64,000 bases of DNA, taken from positions 799,741,119 through 799,805,118 of the forward strand of contig CM062805.1 of assembly GCA_031772625.1 (NCBI GenBank), written 5' to 3'. The DNA is from Pinus tabuliformis (taxonomy: Eukaryota; Streptophyta; Pinopsida; Pinales; Pinaceae). The position numbers were made by a program, and so were the translations under genes. Under the pieces are notes generated by a model, which had not been told where the DNA came from, searched no databases, and saw nothing but the letters and a program-made list of their open reading frames with translations. This document shows, in pieces, positions 12,827 through 24,732 of the stretch. Numbering within the stretch: the stretch's first letter is position 1; each line of letters begins with the position of its first letter.

Positions 12827-13913
12827 GGAAGCAACAGCCTGGTCCTAACCCTTTTGTTAACCCAATGTTAACTCTCTGCTTGTACAAATCAAAATGGTTC
12901 GAACTTTTAATGTAATGCTGACACACATATATACATTTCCTACATGAAGTTGCAACTGCATTTTTTTAATTTATGGTTAAGCATGCATTTGGTTCTTCCG
13001 TTTTGGAGTCTAATTTTCTTGTTGCTTCCATAACAATATCTAAAGGGGTAAGGGAATATACCCTAAGTAATAAAGAATTTAGGAATTCCTACAATACTCT
13101 GAGTTACAATCTGCTGGTCTATATTTTCAAAAGACTCTTCTAAAATTTCACTTTGTTATCATAATTCAGTTTTGCAGTTGTACTTAAAGAAGATTACACA
13201 ATTTATCATACTCTCAAGCTACTATGTTCAGTAGAACATAAACACTTGGGTTTATACCTATTTTACCAAATACAGTAACCAAATATATATCTATTTTCAT
13301 TCATGAACTCATAGCTTTAGACTTAAGCAAAGTTGGAATACTTATCTATCTATGTCAATCCATGAATTCAACTGAGGTGAGACCTTCTCTACCCAACCTT
13401 GAGAAGGGCATTCACGTGTACTTCTCCCCCTGCGCTCCACTCCAAGACAATAGGTAACAAGATTTTTAGTATTATCTCTCAAATCTGGTAATAGAGAGAA
13501 AGACTATAGTCAAGTCTAAAATACCATTGATTCTAATTATGTACTGAGGTTATCCACTTGCCCAGGTCCAGCTCTGGATTTTCCCCTCTAACATTGTGTT
13601 GTTCCTTCACAGACTTTCCTTTCTCCTTTTCAATTCAATACTGAACCCCTTTCTTTCCACTGAAATATCCTTTTATTTCCAGGAGAGAAAGGGGAAGTTA
13701 GAATTTTTTTCCGACCTCGCTTTTTGAATTCTAAGATTTCATAATTACAAAAAAAATTATTATTTACTATTTAAATATTCATCTAAAATGTCATTCGTCT
13801 TTCATGAGTTCTATTTAGTAAAATCTTGAACAAGATAAAGTAATTTCTGACTGTTATCCAAGAGATGTGACAAAAGTGTTCATTTTTTTGCCACATAGGC
13901 TAACATGTCTTCA
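12827..13913. repeat. Dispersed repeat R1, copy 2
   Basis: Second copy of the 1.1-kb repeat at 5484-6573, same orientation. It contains no ORF or recognisable termini. Its last 25-30 bases (TTTTTTGCCACATAGGCTAA) also occur at about 32670-32700 and 53705-53735 inside the otherwise different AT-rich segment, which hints at a shared repeat end. Confidence 0.7.
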
Positions 13914-14087
13914 AAGAATAAAACAACCTACATCATGTAAATTTTGTTTGTAAATTAAAGAACACGAATAGAAATGGTTGAGGTTTTACTTGTGTGTAAA
14001 ATTAGATGTACTTCTTACTTTTAATTTGAAAATGATTCCAATGAAGGCGATCTCATCTAACCTTTTGCATGGTTGCATTATTGCTCC

Positions 14088-14480
14088 GTTATCTATCTAT
14101 TCTTCTACCTTTTCATGAAGAAGCCTACAGAAAATGCTTTTTTATCTATCAATTCTTCAACATTTTCATGAATAAGCCTACATAAAGTAATATACCTTTG
14201 TCGTTTATCTATTATTTTACCTTCTCATAAAGAGGCCTACCTAAGAGAACAAAAAATAAAAGGGAAACAAAACATATCGCTACTTTCAATTTAAGTTGAA
14301 AATGTGTGTATCAACCCAATATATGCCATTTTTTATCCATGTATCTTTTAACCTTCCTCTAGCTCCTCCCACTATGATGTTGTCTTTGAAAGAGTTAACT
14401 TATCCATTTTTAAACCCACCTATAAACCCTCCCTATGATGTTCTCTTTCAAAGAGTTAAATTTATCCATTTTAAAATCAT
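14088..14480. repeat. Two short tandem repeats in the left flank of Gypsy C
   Basis: Two adjacent arrays. The first (about 14088-14245) has three degenerate copies of roughly 50-60 bases containing TTATCTAT, CTTTTCATGAA and AAGCCTAC. The second (about 14362-14480) has two copies of roughly 60 bases containing CTATGATGTT, AAAGAGTTAA and TTATCCATTTT. Both are non-coding and AT-rich. Confidence 0.6.
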
Positions 14481-14702
14481 CTTAACACTTAAAACCTTAT
14501 TACATAAATTCTAATATTGAAGATTTTTTTTTTTAACCAATTGTGTTACATATAAAACAAATAATCCAATTTTCATTTGGAGATTATGATACAAATTATG
14601 CACTTTTCATTTGAATATTTTGGAGTGTTTAATGGCATATCTAAGTGGACCTCTCAAACTTCCACCACGACATTGTGATATAATCAATAGTATATGCACA
14701 TA

Positions 14703-14707
14703 TTTAT
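14703..14707. repeat. Target site duplication of Gypsy C, left (TTTAT)
   Basis: TTTAT precedes the LTR. The same TTTAT follows the third LTR at 29945-29949, and TTAT(G) follows the second LTR at 24733-24737, where one T appears lost. This fits a 5-bp duplication made at insertion. Confidence 0.7.
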
Positions 14708-16854
14708 TATAACAAAGCTAGTGAAAATTCCATGTAATAAAAGTTGATAAAGGCGAAATAATAACCAAGGTTATGGGACACTTATTCCAAGTTGAGTGCT
14801 AGGCAAAACATCCTAGTGTGTGTGTTCATTTGGTTTATTATGGCTCACGAAATTGGAAAAGGCAATGGAAAATTCCTTGGAAAGGCATGATGCATTAATT
14901 GACATTTTATTTATGAAAATAATGGAAATTAGGAGAAAAGGAAGGTGAAAGGTCATAGGTTGCATGTGAGGAGGAAAATGAAGGGAAATAATGGAAAATG
15001 AAGAAAATAGAGACCTCATTAATAATCTTCTGAGGATCAGTTGGTACCTTTTGTCAGTTCAATTTTTGAGCTCTCTATCTATTCTCTCTCACACACTCTT
15101 GGGCACTTAGAGTTTTTTTGGATCACTTCAACAATGGATTAAGAAAGGAAAAGAAGGCAAAGGAAAGAGAACATCAAGAAAGGAAGAGTAGGATCAGTCA
15201 ACTACAACGAGATTATTTGTAGGTATCAATTTTCATATGTGATTTTCTTGCTATATTTGGCTTGCATGGTACATGCATGTGTGTATTTGGTCCTCTTACT
15301 ATCATTGGCATGGTTTTTTCCAGGTGTGACAATGTTCTTCAACATTGCCTTGCCATTTCCAAATAGTCATGATGTGATGGGTTCTCATGTTTTGGTTGAG
15401 ATGGATTGATGAATGGATTCAAAATTGAGTGAGGTGGTATCTGAAAGAAAGAAAACAAGGCCTAGTGATCCCTGAATCAGAGTATCAATTGTGGTAAAGA
15501 CTTGTCCTAGTAACCCTTGAACCAAACTATGGGTTGCAGTAAAGCCATATTTTGTGTTACCTTGGTGGGCCTAGGAATCCTCAATCGACGAATGGTATGG
15601 TATACGATAAATTTTAGAGGTGGGTTCCCTCGATCAAGCCTAGGAATACTTGACAAGTGAATGGCAGGATATATGGTGAATCCTAGAGGATGGATTGTTG
15701 ATTAGGCCTAGGGATCCTCAACCGTTGTATGGCAATATGTACAGTAAAGCCTAGAGACTATGAGACAGGAAAGTTCCTCATGGTGTAGGTGGATAAATCT
15801 TTTGGAATCCATGCTTTTTTATGGCCTAGTGATCCAGTGGGGATTGCAGTAAAGTGTGGTTCTATTAATTAGGGTGAGGTGGTGTAGCCACACAAAGCCC
15901 TAGTTGATTTTAGTTATCAGTCCCACATTCATGCATGGAATATGGCACAGGGGGTGATTGGCTGAAAGAAAGATTTGGTTCAGCCAATCTATGGTCAGGT
16001 GGTATGTGGAAGTCCCATACCTGGTTGGCTTATGCATTCGTTAATAAGAGTTCTTTCTCCTAGGTATTTCATGTGTGAATGTACTGGTTTATATGTGGAT
16101 TTTATGGTTGTTGTATCCGTATGATTTATGTTATTTATATGTTGGTTATGAGTGTTTTGTATGATAGTGATGATGTATGGCTCTCATCATTTTTTGATTT
16201 GTAAATGAATGAATAATGAATATATGACCTAATAGTGGATAATGTAGCTAACGTGATAAGGAATCAATGCTTCTTAGTGATTCTCAAATAAGTATGAGAT
16301 CCCTATGCTCAAATATGTTGTTAGACCTGTAGCATGCGTATTTGTGACATGTTTGACAAAATTGTTGTCATGGCTACTAGGGGTCTAGTCAAGTATTGTT
16401 CAAGTATTTTCATTAGTATCATTATTTCAATGTTACTTTTCATTTCTAGAAGTTCCATGCAGTTATGGGCACTAGCTTGAGTCCTGGCCTTGAAAAAGTG
16501 GCACATAATCCAGGGTCATAGGCTCAGAATTATTTGAAAAATACCCCAGTCACTTCCATGCCCTTGTTGTGAGAGTGATTGGAGCATCCCATCTACATGC
16601 ATGCCCATGTCATGGGAGAAACTAAGGCTCTAGGTCAATATAATGTTAAGTTTACTCACGGGTTGGTCACCTGGAAAGGTTGGTTGGCTTCTGAAGGTTT
16701 TGTAGCATGCGTGGAAGTTCAGTTTGGTTTTATTTTTCCTGTTCCACTTCCTTAATTGTACATGGGGATTTGAATCAGATCATAGTATCCTCTTGTCACA
16801 TGTTTACCCTATTGGACCAGTCAACTTGGGTAAATGTGAGAGGAGGGTGTTACA
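14708..16854 (+). mobile_element. Gypsy C, 5' LTR
   Basis: 2.15-kb LTR, starting TATAACAA (a decayed TGTAACAA) and ending TGTTACA just before the PBS. It aligns along its length with 22566-24732 and 27794-29944. It is visibly more diverged from those two than they are from each other, so element C is old and the other two LTRs share a later common origin. Confidence 0.85.
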
Positions 16855-16857
16855 GAG

Positions 16858-16869
16858 TAGTATAAGAGC
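16858..16869 (+). other. Primer binding site of Gypsy C
   Basis: TAGTATAAGAGC, a two-mismatch version of the iMet-tRNA complement TGGTATCAGAGC, three bases after the LTR end. Its position fixes the plus orientation of element C. Confidence 0.8.
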
Positions 16870-17219
16870 ATGGTTCACCCCTTGGATTGGATGGGCAGTG
16901 TGTTGGTGATGCATACATATCAGTTGCATATGTTTTCTTCATGCTTGTAGCCTATGAGCTTGTTTTTTATGCATGGTGTTGGCCATGGTTGCAATTGTGT
17001 CACCATGTGAAATTTGATGGTGTGTTGTTGGATGTGTTTATCATGAGTATAAGTTAGTTATGCGTTGATTATGCATGTTAGTGTTTGCATGTATTGTGTA
17101 TGAATGCATGTCATACATATGTTAATTATGCATACACTCACATGGTTGTAGTTATCATGCATGGGTTCATGAGGTGTGGTTAATATGAATATGCATTGAT
17201 GACTGGACTATGGTTAGGA

Positions 17220-17220
<1 letters not shown>

Positions 17221-17271
<51 letters not shown>
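17221..17271. repeat. (AT)n microsatellite, about 25 units
   Basis: An uninterrupted run of AT dinucleotides of about 50 bases in the leader between the PBS and gag of Gypsy C. It creates a spurious Ile-Tyr repeat ORF on the minus strand. Confidence 0.95.
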
Positions 17272-17277
<6 letters not shown>

Positions 17278-17399
17278 ATGATTATGTTTATACATGTATT
17301 GTGCTAATCTGGTTGATATTACAGATGATATATCCACCCCTAAACTATACTGAGGTATGTTGATTATGTTATGTTTTGGTTTTAGCTGACATGGTGTCA

Positions 17400-18760
17400 C
17401 TTGTAGAAAATAGATCAAACATGACTACCAAGATAGTAGAATGAAACTCCTAAGATGCTTCTTATGGATCAGATGAGAAATGTGGTGTTGGGTACTCTTC
17501 TGACGTAGCAAACAAATTGAGGATTTTGAAGGAAGAATTCAGGAGTTTCAAAGAAGATAATGACATAATCATTCAGGCACAGGAGAAGAAAGCAGAATTC
17601 AATGCAGTGATCCTTCAGAGTTTGTCAGAACTGCAGAGACATGGAAAACTTCAAATTAGTCATGTATAGGAGGAAAGAACTAATGGGTCATATGTCAACA
17701 TATATCATGGTGAGCACAGGTCAGATATGGATGCCATGATCAAATAATGTAGGTTCTTGGACACTCCAGATAGGAGAGGCAATGGACACAGGTACTATTC
17801 AAGTTCTAGTTCTGATAGGAACTATGATCGTCACTGTTATCACCCTTACAGGAGAAGTGACAAGGGATACTTTCTAGAAGAGTTTAATAAATCTAAGACA
17901 ACTACTTTTGATGGGGATTTAAAGAAGATAGAGGATGCAGAGGCTTGGTTACTTGGGATGAAGAAGTTCTTTGAACTGCATGAGTACACATAGAATATGA
18001 AGGCCATAATAGCTATCTTCAGCCTCAAAGGGAAATCATACATCTGGTGGGAAGATGTAAAATGGGTCAGAGACATCAGGACATAAGACTTGAGTTGGGA
18101 TGAATTCAAGAGACTCTTCAGGAAGAAATACTTGTCAAAAAGGTACTATGATAGAAAATCCAATGAGTTTATGAGCTAAAGATGTGATCAATGATAGATG
18201 AGGAGTATATGACCAAGTTCCTTGAGTTATTGAGGTATGTGCAATATATTAAGGATGGAAAGGCTAAAGTTTAGATATTTTTCAGTGGATTACCATTATC
18301 CTTTAGAGATCAAATTGAGTATGATGGCCCTCAGTCACTTGAGGAAGTTATTGGGAAATTGAAACATTGCTATGAACAGTCAAAGCATAAGACAAAATCT
18401 CAGCAAGGATTGAAAGGGAAAGATAAAGGTAAAGGTAAATGGTATATGAAAAGAACAAGGTCTCAGAATGTAGAAGAGAAAGAGAATGTTGCACCATACA
18501 AGAAGTTCAACGTAACTAAACAGGGATATGCGTCACAACACAAGAATAAAGGTGGCGGTACAGGACGGTTGGAGCGTTGGACATGTGGCAAGGAACATCT
18601 TAAGACAGATTTTCTGCAGAATCATGCTGGAAGGCCTCATATCTATAGTGAACAGGAGGGGCAGAATGTTGGGGATATTGGGCAGACCATTCCTTGTATC
18701 TATGTAGCACTCGATAACAGGTAGGAAAATAACCAGGCATCTATCATTGAGATGGATGGT
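17400..18760 (+). pseudogene. Gypsy C gag remnant
   Basis: Decayed capsid/nucleocapsid gene. The best frame starts near 17757 and contains TTTFDGDLKKIEDAEAWLLG, KGKSYIWWEDV, DEFKRLFRKKYLS and SNEFM, the usual order of the retrotransposon gag capsid domain. A zinc knuckle is only hinted at (WTCGKEHLKTDF, near 18575-18610) with at least one Cys lost. Several in-frame stops. It precedes pol in the normal Gypsy order. Confidence 0.85.
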
Positions 18761-21700
18761 AAGATTTTTGATCAATTTGTTTCTATTTTGATTGACCCTA
18801 GATCTAATTATAGTTATGTTAATCCTGACTTGGTGGATAATTGTGTTTGAATAAAGAAGTGCATGCAGAATCTTGGTTAGTACAATTGGCTACATGTACA
18901 AAGAAGAGAGTTCATCAATGGGTAAGAGCTTGTGATTTTGAGTTGAATGGTATACCTACATTAGCACATTTGAATGTATTATCGTTGGGATCATACATTA
19001 TGTTGTTGGGTATGGAATAGTTGTACCTTCACTAGACCAAAGTGGATTGTTATGAAAAATCCATTAAGTGCTTGGATGACAATGGAGAAAAGAGAGTCTT
19101 ACAACGTTACAAGAAGGCAACATCAGTTAGAATGGTGACAACTATGTAGGCAAAGCGCAATTGTAGAAAAGGGCGTGCTTTATTTGTAGTGTATATTTCT
19201 AGTGATAAAGGTAAGGATGTTGAGGATGAAAAGGCATTGAGAAGGTGACCGATCTTACAACAGTTTCAGGATGTATTTACCGCAAATATTTCAGAGTTTC
19301 CACCTCATAGGGAAGTGAATTTTTCTATTGAGTTGGTACCAGAGGATGCGTCAGCATCAAAGGCACCTTACAGGATGAGCACACCAGAGTTAATAGAGAT
19401 GAAGTTGTAGTTGAAGGAAATGATTGATAAGGGTTACATTAGGACAAGTGTATCACCTTGGGGTGCATTGGTATTGTTTGTAAAGAAGAAGGATGGTACT
19501 CTTAGGTTATGCATTGATTATAGGAAGTTGAACAAGGCAACCATTAAGAAAAGATATTCGTTGTTTAATATTGATGATTTGTTTGATCGGTTGAAGGGAG
19601 CAACAATGTTCTCAAAGATTGATCTGAGATCAAGATATCATCCAGTACTGATTAAAGAAGAGGAAATTTACAAGACAACTTTATGAACCAGGTATGGGAA
19701 TTATGACTTTGTTGTAGTTCCATTTGGTTTTACTAATGCTCCAACTACCTTTATGTGATTGATGAATATTGTGTTGCGTCCTTATCTGGACAAGTTTGTT
19801 ATTGTATCCATTTATGACATCTTGATATATTCTAAAAATGAGGAAGAACATGTCGAGCATTTAGCAGCAGTGTTGAGGTTGCTAAGAGAGCACGAGTTGT
19901 ATGTTAAGCTTAGCAAATGAAATTTATTTTAGACAAAGGTACATTACTTGGGACATGTTGTCTCCAAGGAAGGCATAGTAGTGGATCTATAGAAGATAAG
20001 GGCTACCATGGAGTGGGCAGCTCCTAATAATGTGGATGAGGTAAGATGATTCATGGGGTTAGCAGGTTACTATAGGAGGTTCGTCAAGATTTTTTCTCTC
20101 ATTTCATATCTTACCACATGACTACAAAGGAAAGGAAATAAATTTCAATGACAGAGGAATGTGCAAAATTTTTGAGAAGTTGAAGCAATTGTTGATAAAT
20201 GGTCTTGTGTTAAAGATTGAAAATCCAGACAAAGTGTTTGTGGTATGCACAGATGGTTGTAGGAGAGGACTTGGTGGATTCCTTATGCAAGAGGGATAGG
20301 TAGTATGTTATGAATAATAGAAACTGAATGAGAACAAGTAGAATTACTCGATACATGATCTTGAGTTGGCAGTGATCATCCATGTGTTGAATATGTGGAT
20401 TCACTATCTTCTTGGAAGGAGGTTTTTATTGATGAGTGATCACAGTGGGTTGAGATACTTGTTTGATCAGCTGAATTTTAATTCTAGATAAGGAATATGG
20501 TTGGCCACGATCAATGAGCTTGACTTTGAGATCAAATACATCAAGGGTATGGAGAAAAGGGTTACAAATTCTCTTAGTAGGCAGATACAGGTGAATCATA
20601 TTACAACTATGAGTTCTTATGGGATGGACTTACATGATTAGATCTTGTAGGTAGGTCAACATAATGACAAGTACATGGAGCTTATGCAAAGGTTACAGTA
20701 GGGTACAGGTGATCAAGATGTGGTCTATCATCTCACAATAGATGTCTTGATCAAATTTAGGGACATGATATATGTGCCAGACAATAGTGAGCTTAAGAAT
20801 ACTATCTTGTGATAATTTCATGCAAAATCGTATTCACGTCACCCAAGATACCAAAATACATTGACAATATTGAAGAAGTTTTATCATTGGATATGAAAAA
20901 TGAAGTGGTAGAGTTTGTGGCTATATGTTTTCACTGTGAGTAGGTGAAAGAAGAATGTAAGCATCTAGGTAGATTACTACAACTGATTTTGATTTCAGAG
21001 TGGAAGTGGGAGGTCATTCCCATGGATTTCATCACAAGTTTGCTAAGGACATCTAGACATCATGATCCCATCACGGATGTGGTGGACATGTTGACAAAGC
21101 TAGTGCGCTTCATTCCAATGAAGTCTACGTATTCATCTAGTGATGTATCATAGGTCTTCATCAACCATGTAGTGATACTGCATGGTGTTTCGAAGAATAT
21201 TGTGTCAGACAAGGATGCTAAGTTCACTTCCAAGTTTTGGAAGGAGTTTTTTGTATGATTGGGGACAAAGTTGGCCTTGAATACAACTCATCATCCACAA
21301 AAATATGGACAAACAGATAGGGTCAACAAGATATTGGAGGACATGTTGAGGACGTATGTGATGCATCAACAACAAAAGTGGGAAGAGTATCCTCCACTAG
21401 TTGAGTTCGCTTATAACAATGGATATCAAGAATATTTAAGGATGAGTCAGTTTGAGTAATTGTATGGGTAGAGTTGTAATACTCCCATTAGTTGGAGTGA
21501 TCTAGTGAATAAGGTGTTGATTAGACCATACATGTTGGCAGAGATGGAACATGAAATGTGGGTAATCAAGAAGAAACTAAAGGCGGAATAGAACAGAAAA
21601 AAAAAATAAAAAAATTATGCAGATTAGAACATGTTATTTAAGGAGTTTCAGGTTGGGGAATAGGTGTATTTGCACATCAACCTAAAGAAGAGCTCCTTCA

Positions 21701-22070
21701 GGATTGGATCGTGTGACAAGTTGGTACCTTGGTTTTCCAGACCTTTTAAGATCATTGAAAGGATTGGACTAGTAGCTTATCGACTTACATTACCTTCAAC
21801 GGTGAAAGTCCATGATATTTTCCATGTGTCATTGCTTAAGAACAATGTTAAAGATGTTTATCATGTGATTGACTGGTCTATATTGCAGGTGGATCTAGAT
21901 GGATAATTTCAGTCGGAACCTTAGTGTATATTTCATAGAAAGATGCTCTTGCTCCATAATCGAGCAGGTTAAAGTGCAATGGAAGAACTTTAGGCCCCAT
22001 GAAGCTACATGGGAGATGACAGATCATATGCGGGTTATGTATCCTTCACTATTTGTTGGTTGAGAGAATG
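18761..22070 (+). pseudogene. Gypsy C pol remnant (PR-RT-RH-IN)
   Basis: Order: protease near 18780 (SILIDPRSNYSYV, with the usual DSGA changed to DPRS); reverse transcriptase 19411-20090 ([38 protein letters not shown]) whose active-site box reads IYDILIYS, so the first catalytic Asp is lost; RNase H about 20190-20600 (VCTDGCRRGLGGFLMQEG, MSDHSGLRYLF); integrase 20900-21470 (VIPMDFITSLL, VSDKDAKFTSKFW, HHPQKYGQTDRVN); and the C-terminal part 21650-22060 (LVPWFSRPFKII, VHDIFHVSLLK) ending in a chromodomain-like tail, VKVQWKNFRPHEATWEM. This is the arrangement of chromovirus-type Ty3/Gypsy elements. Stops throughout; inactive. Confidence 0.9.
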
Positions 22071-22179
22071 TTTTTAGCATATGTTGTGGTGTGATGTTTT
22101 GGTATATGTATATGGATGTAAATACCACCATGATTTGCACTATAAAGCTCCAATAAGTAGTATGGGTGTCATGTTGTTA

Positions 22180-22422
22180 TGTTGTCATGTTGGTTTTTTC
22201 CCCAAGCTTTTTTAAGGAAACCATGGTTCGCGATCACTAAGTGGCCGCTACATCCATGGGCAGTAACCCACACAGATCCATCAAACTTGGCCTAATATAT
22301 CAGGCCTAACCCTAAGGGCATCGAGGAGATTTGACCTCGTGACCTCCCAATAGGCACGGTACTTAGCAATGGGGGCTTGACCAATTGAGCTATCCATTGG
22401 GGCTTGTTGTCATGTTGGTTTT
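22180..22422 (-). mobile_element. tRNA-derived SINE with 18-bp target duplication
   Basis: A body of about 207 bp (22198-22404) on the minus strand is flanked by identical 18-bp repeats TGTTGTCATGTTGGTTTT (22180-22197 and 22405-22422). At its 5' end the minus strand has TAGCTCAATTGG (22381-22392), a perfect RNA polymerase III A box. About 45 bases on is GGTCAAATC (22328-22336), one mismatch from a B box. The opening CCCCAATGGATAGCTCAATTGG looks tRNA-like. It sits between the pol end and the 3' LTR of Gypsy C, so it inserted into that element. It is not a working tRNA: no CCA-ready acceptor pairing was found. Confidence 0.85.
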
Positions 22423-22549
22423 CTTTACAACAAGTTGATCATTGTAAATATTTCATTGAGCTAAGTTATAAAGCTCCATGGGAAGTATGTTTTTATTTCA
22501 AAAATATTCTTGGTCGAAGGTGTCATTAAACACTGAGGGCGGTGTTCCC

Positions 22550-22565
22550 ACAAGGGGGAGGGTTT
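22550..22565 (+). other. Polypurine tract of Gypsy C
   Basis: AAGGGGGAGGGTTTT lies directly before the 3' LTR start TGTAACAACC, the standard position of the plus-strand primer. The same tract is kept before the duplicated LTR at 27794. Confidence 0.85.
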
Positions 22566-24732
22566 TGTAACAACCCTAGTGAAAATTCCATGTAATAAAA
22601 GTTAATAAGGTAAAAATAATAACTATGGTTATGGGACACTTATTCCAAGCTGAGTGTTGGGAAAAAAATCCTAGTGTGGGTGTTCATTTTGTTTAGTATG
22701 GCTAAGCAAATTGGCAAAGGAAATGGCAAAGGCCTTTGAAAGGCATGAAGCATTAATTGAAATTTTATTTATGAAAATAATGGAAATCAGGAGAAAAGGA
22801 AGGTGAAAGTTCACAGGTTGGCTGTGAGGAGAAAAATGAAGGAAAATAATGGAAAATGAAGAAAATATAGACCTCATTAATAAAAATGATTTTGAGGATG
22901 AGTTGGTACCTTTTGTGAATTTTACCTTTTGTCAGTTTAGTTTTGGAGCTCTCTTTGTATTGTCTCTCTCACACTCTTGGACACTTAGATTTTTCTTGGA
23001 GAACTTCAGCATTGGATTAATAAAAGAAAATAACGCAAAGGAAAGTGAGGATCAAGCATGGAAGAGCATGATTAAGTAGCTACATCATGATTATTTGCAG
23101 GTATCAGTTTGCATGTGTGATTTCCTTGCCAGATTTGGCATGGATGGTACATGCATGTGTGTGTTTGATCCTCTTGCTGTCATTGGCATGGGTTTTTAAA
23201 TGCGTGAAAGTGTTATTCATCCTCGCCTTGCCATTTCCAAATAACCATGGTGTGATGAGTTCTCATGTTTTGGTTGAGCTGTATTGCCGGATGGATTCAA
23301 AACTAAGTGAGGTGGTCTCTAAAAGAAAGAACAAATGGCCTAGTTATCCTTGAATCAAACTATAGATTGTAGTAAAGCCTTGGCCCAATAAACATTGAAC
23401 CATACTATGTGTTGCGGTAAAGCCATATTTTGTGTTACCTTGGTGGGCCTAGGAATCCTCAATCGATGAATGACAAGATATATGGTAAATCCTAGAGGTG
23501 GGTGCCCTCATCCAGGCCTAGGAATCCTTCACCAGTGAATGACAGGATATATGGTAAATCCTAGAGGGTGGAGTCTTGATTAGGCCTTGGGATCCTCGAC
23601 CATTGTATGGTGGGATGTACGGTAAATAACAGAGACTAGGAGACAAGAAAATTCCTCATGTTGTAGGTGGAGAAATATGGCAGCATCCATGCTTCTTTAG
23701 GGCCTAAAGATCCGGTGGGGATTGCAATAAAGCCTAGTTCTATTGATGAGGGTGAGGTGGTGTAGCCTCGGGAAGCCTTGGTTGATTTTGGTTATGAGTC
23801 CCGCATTCATGCTTGGAATATGGCACGAGGGTGATTGGCTAAAATAAAGATTTGGTTTATCCAATCTATGGTTGGGTTGTATGTGGAAGTCCCACACCTA
23901 GTTAGCTTATGCATTCATTTATAAGAGTTCCTTCTCCTTGGTATTTCATTTGTAAATGCACTGGTTTATATGTGGATTTTATGTTTGTTGTATCCTTATG
24001 ATTTGTGTTGTTTATATGCCGGTTATGAGTATATTTTATGATAGTGATGATGTATGACTTTCATCATGTTTTGACTTGTAAATGAATGAATAATGAATAT
24101 ATGACCTAATAGAGGATAATGCAACTAATGTGATAAGGCATCAATGTTTCTTAGCGGTTCTGAGATAAGTATGAGATCCCTATGCTAAGATATGTTCTTA
24201 CGACCTGTAGAATGCATATTTGTGACATGTTTGATAGAATTCATGTCATGGCTAGTAGGGGTCCAATGAAGTCTTGTTTAAGTATTTTCATTAGTATCAT
24301 TGTTTTAATGTTACTTTTCATTTCTTGAAGTTCCATGGAGTTATGGGAAATAGCCTGAGTCTTGGCCTTGAAAAAGTGGCACAGAATCTGGGGTCACAAG
24401 CTCAGAATTAGCTAAAAAATACCCTAGTCACTTGTGTTCCCTTGCTATCAAAGCATCTAGAGGGTCCCAACCACATGCATGGCCATGTCGTGGGAGCGGT
24501 TGAGGCTCTAGGTCAATAAAATGTTAAGTTTCTTGAGGGGTTGGTCTCCTGGAAAGGTTGGTTGGTTCCTGGAGGTTCTGTAGCATGTATGAAAGGTCAG
24601 TTTGGTTTTGTTTTGCTAGTTCCACTTCCTTAAATGTACATGGGAAGTTGAATCATATCATAGTATCCTCTCGTCACATGTTTACCCTAGCGGACCGTTT
24701 AACTTGGGTTAATGTGGGAGGAGGGTGTTACA
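22566..24732 (+). mobile_element. Gypsy C, 3' LTR
   Basis: 2.17-kb LTR with canonical ends TGTAACAACC and TGTTACA. It is followed by TTATG, one base short of the TTTAT target duplication. It closes the original element, whose full span is 14708-24732. Confidence 0.9.

Noticed and set aside
17167-17418. Minus-strand ORF with an Ile-Tyr repeat
   Set aside because: It is a translation of the (AT)n microsatellite and its flanks, with no coding signal.
22198-22404. Functional tRNA gene on the minus strand
   Set aside because: A and B boxes are present, but no full cloverleaf or paired acceptor stem was found; target duplications show it is a SINE.
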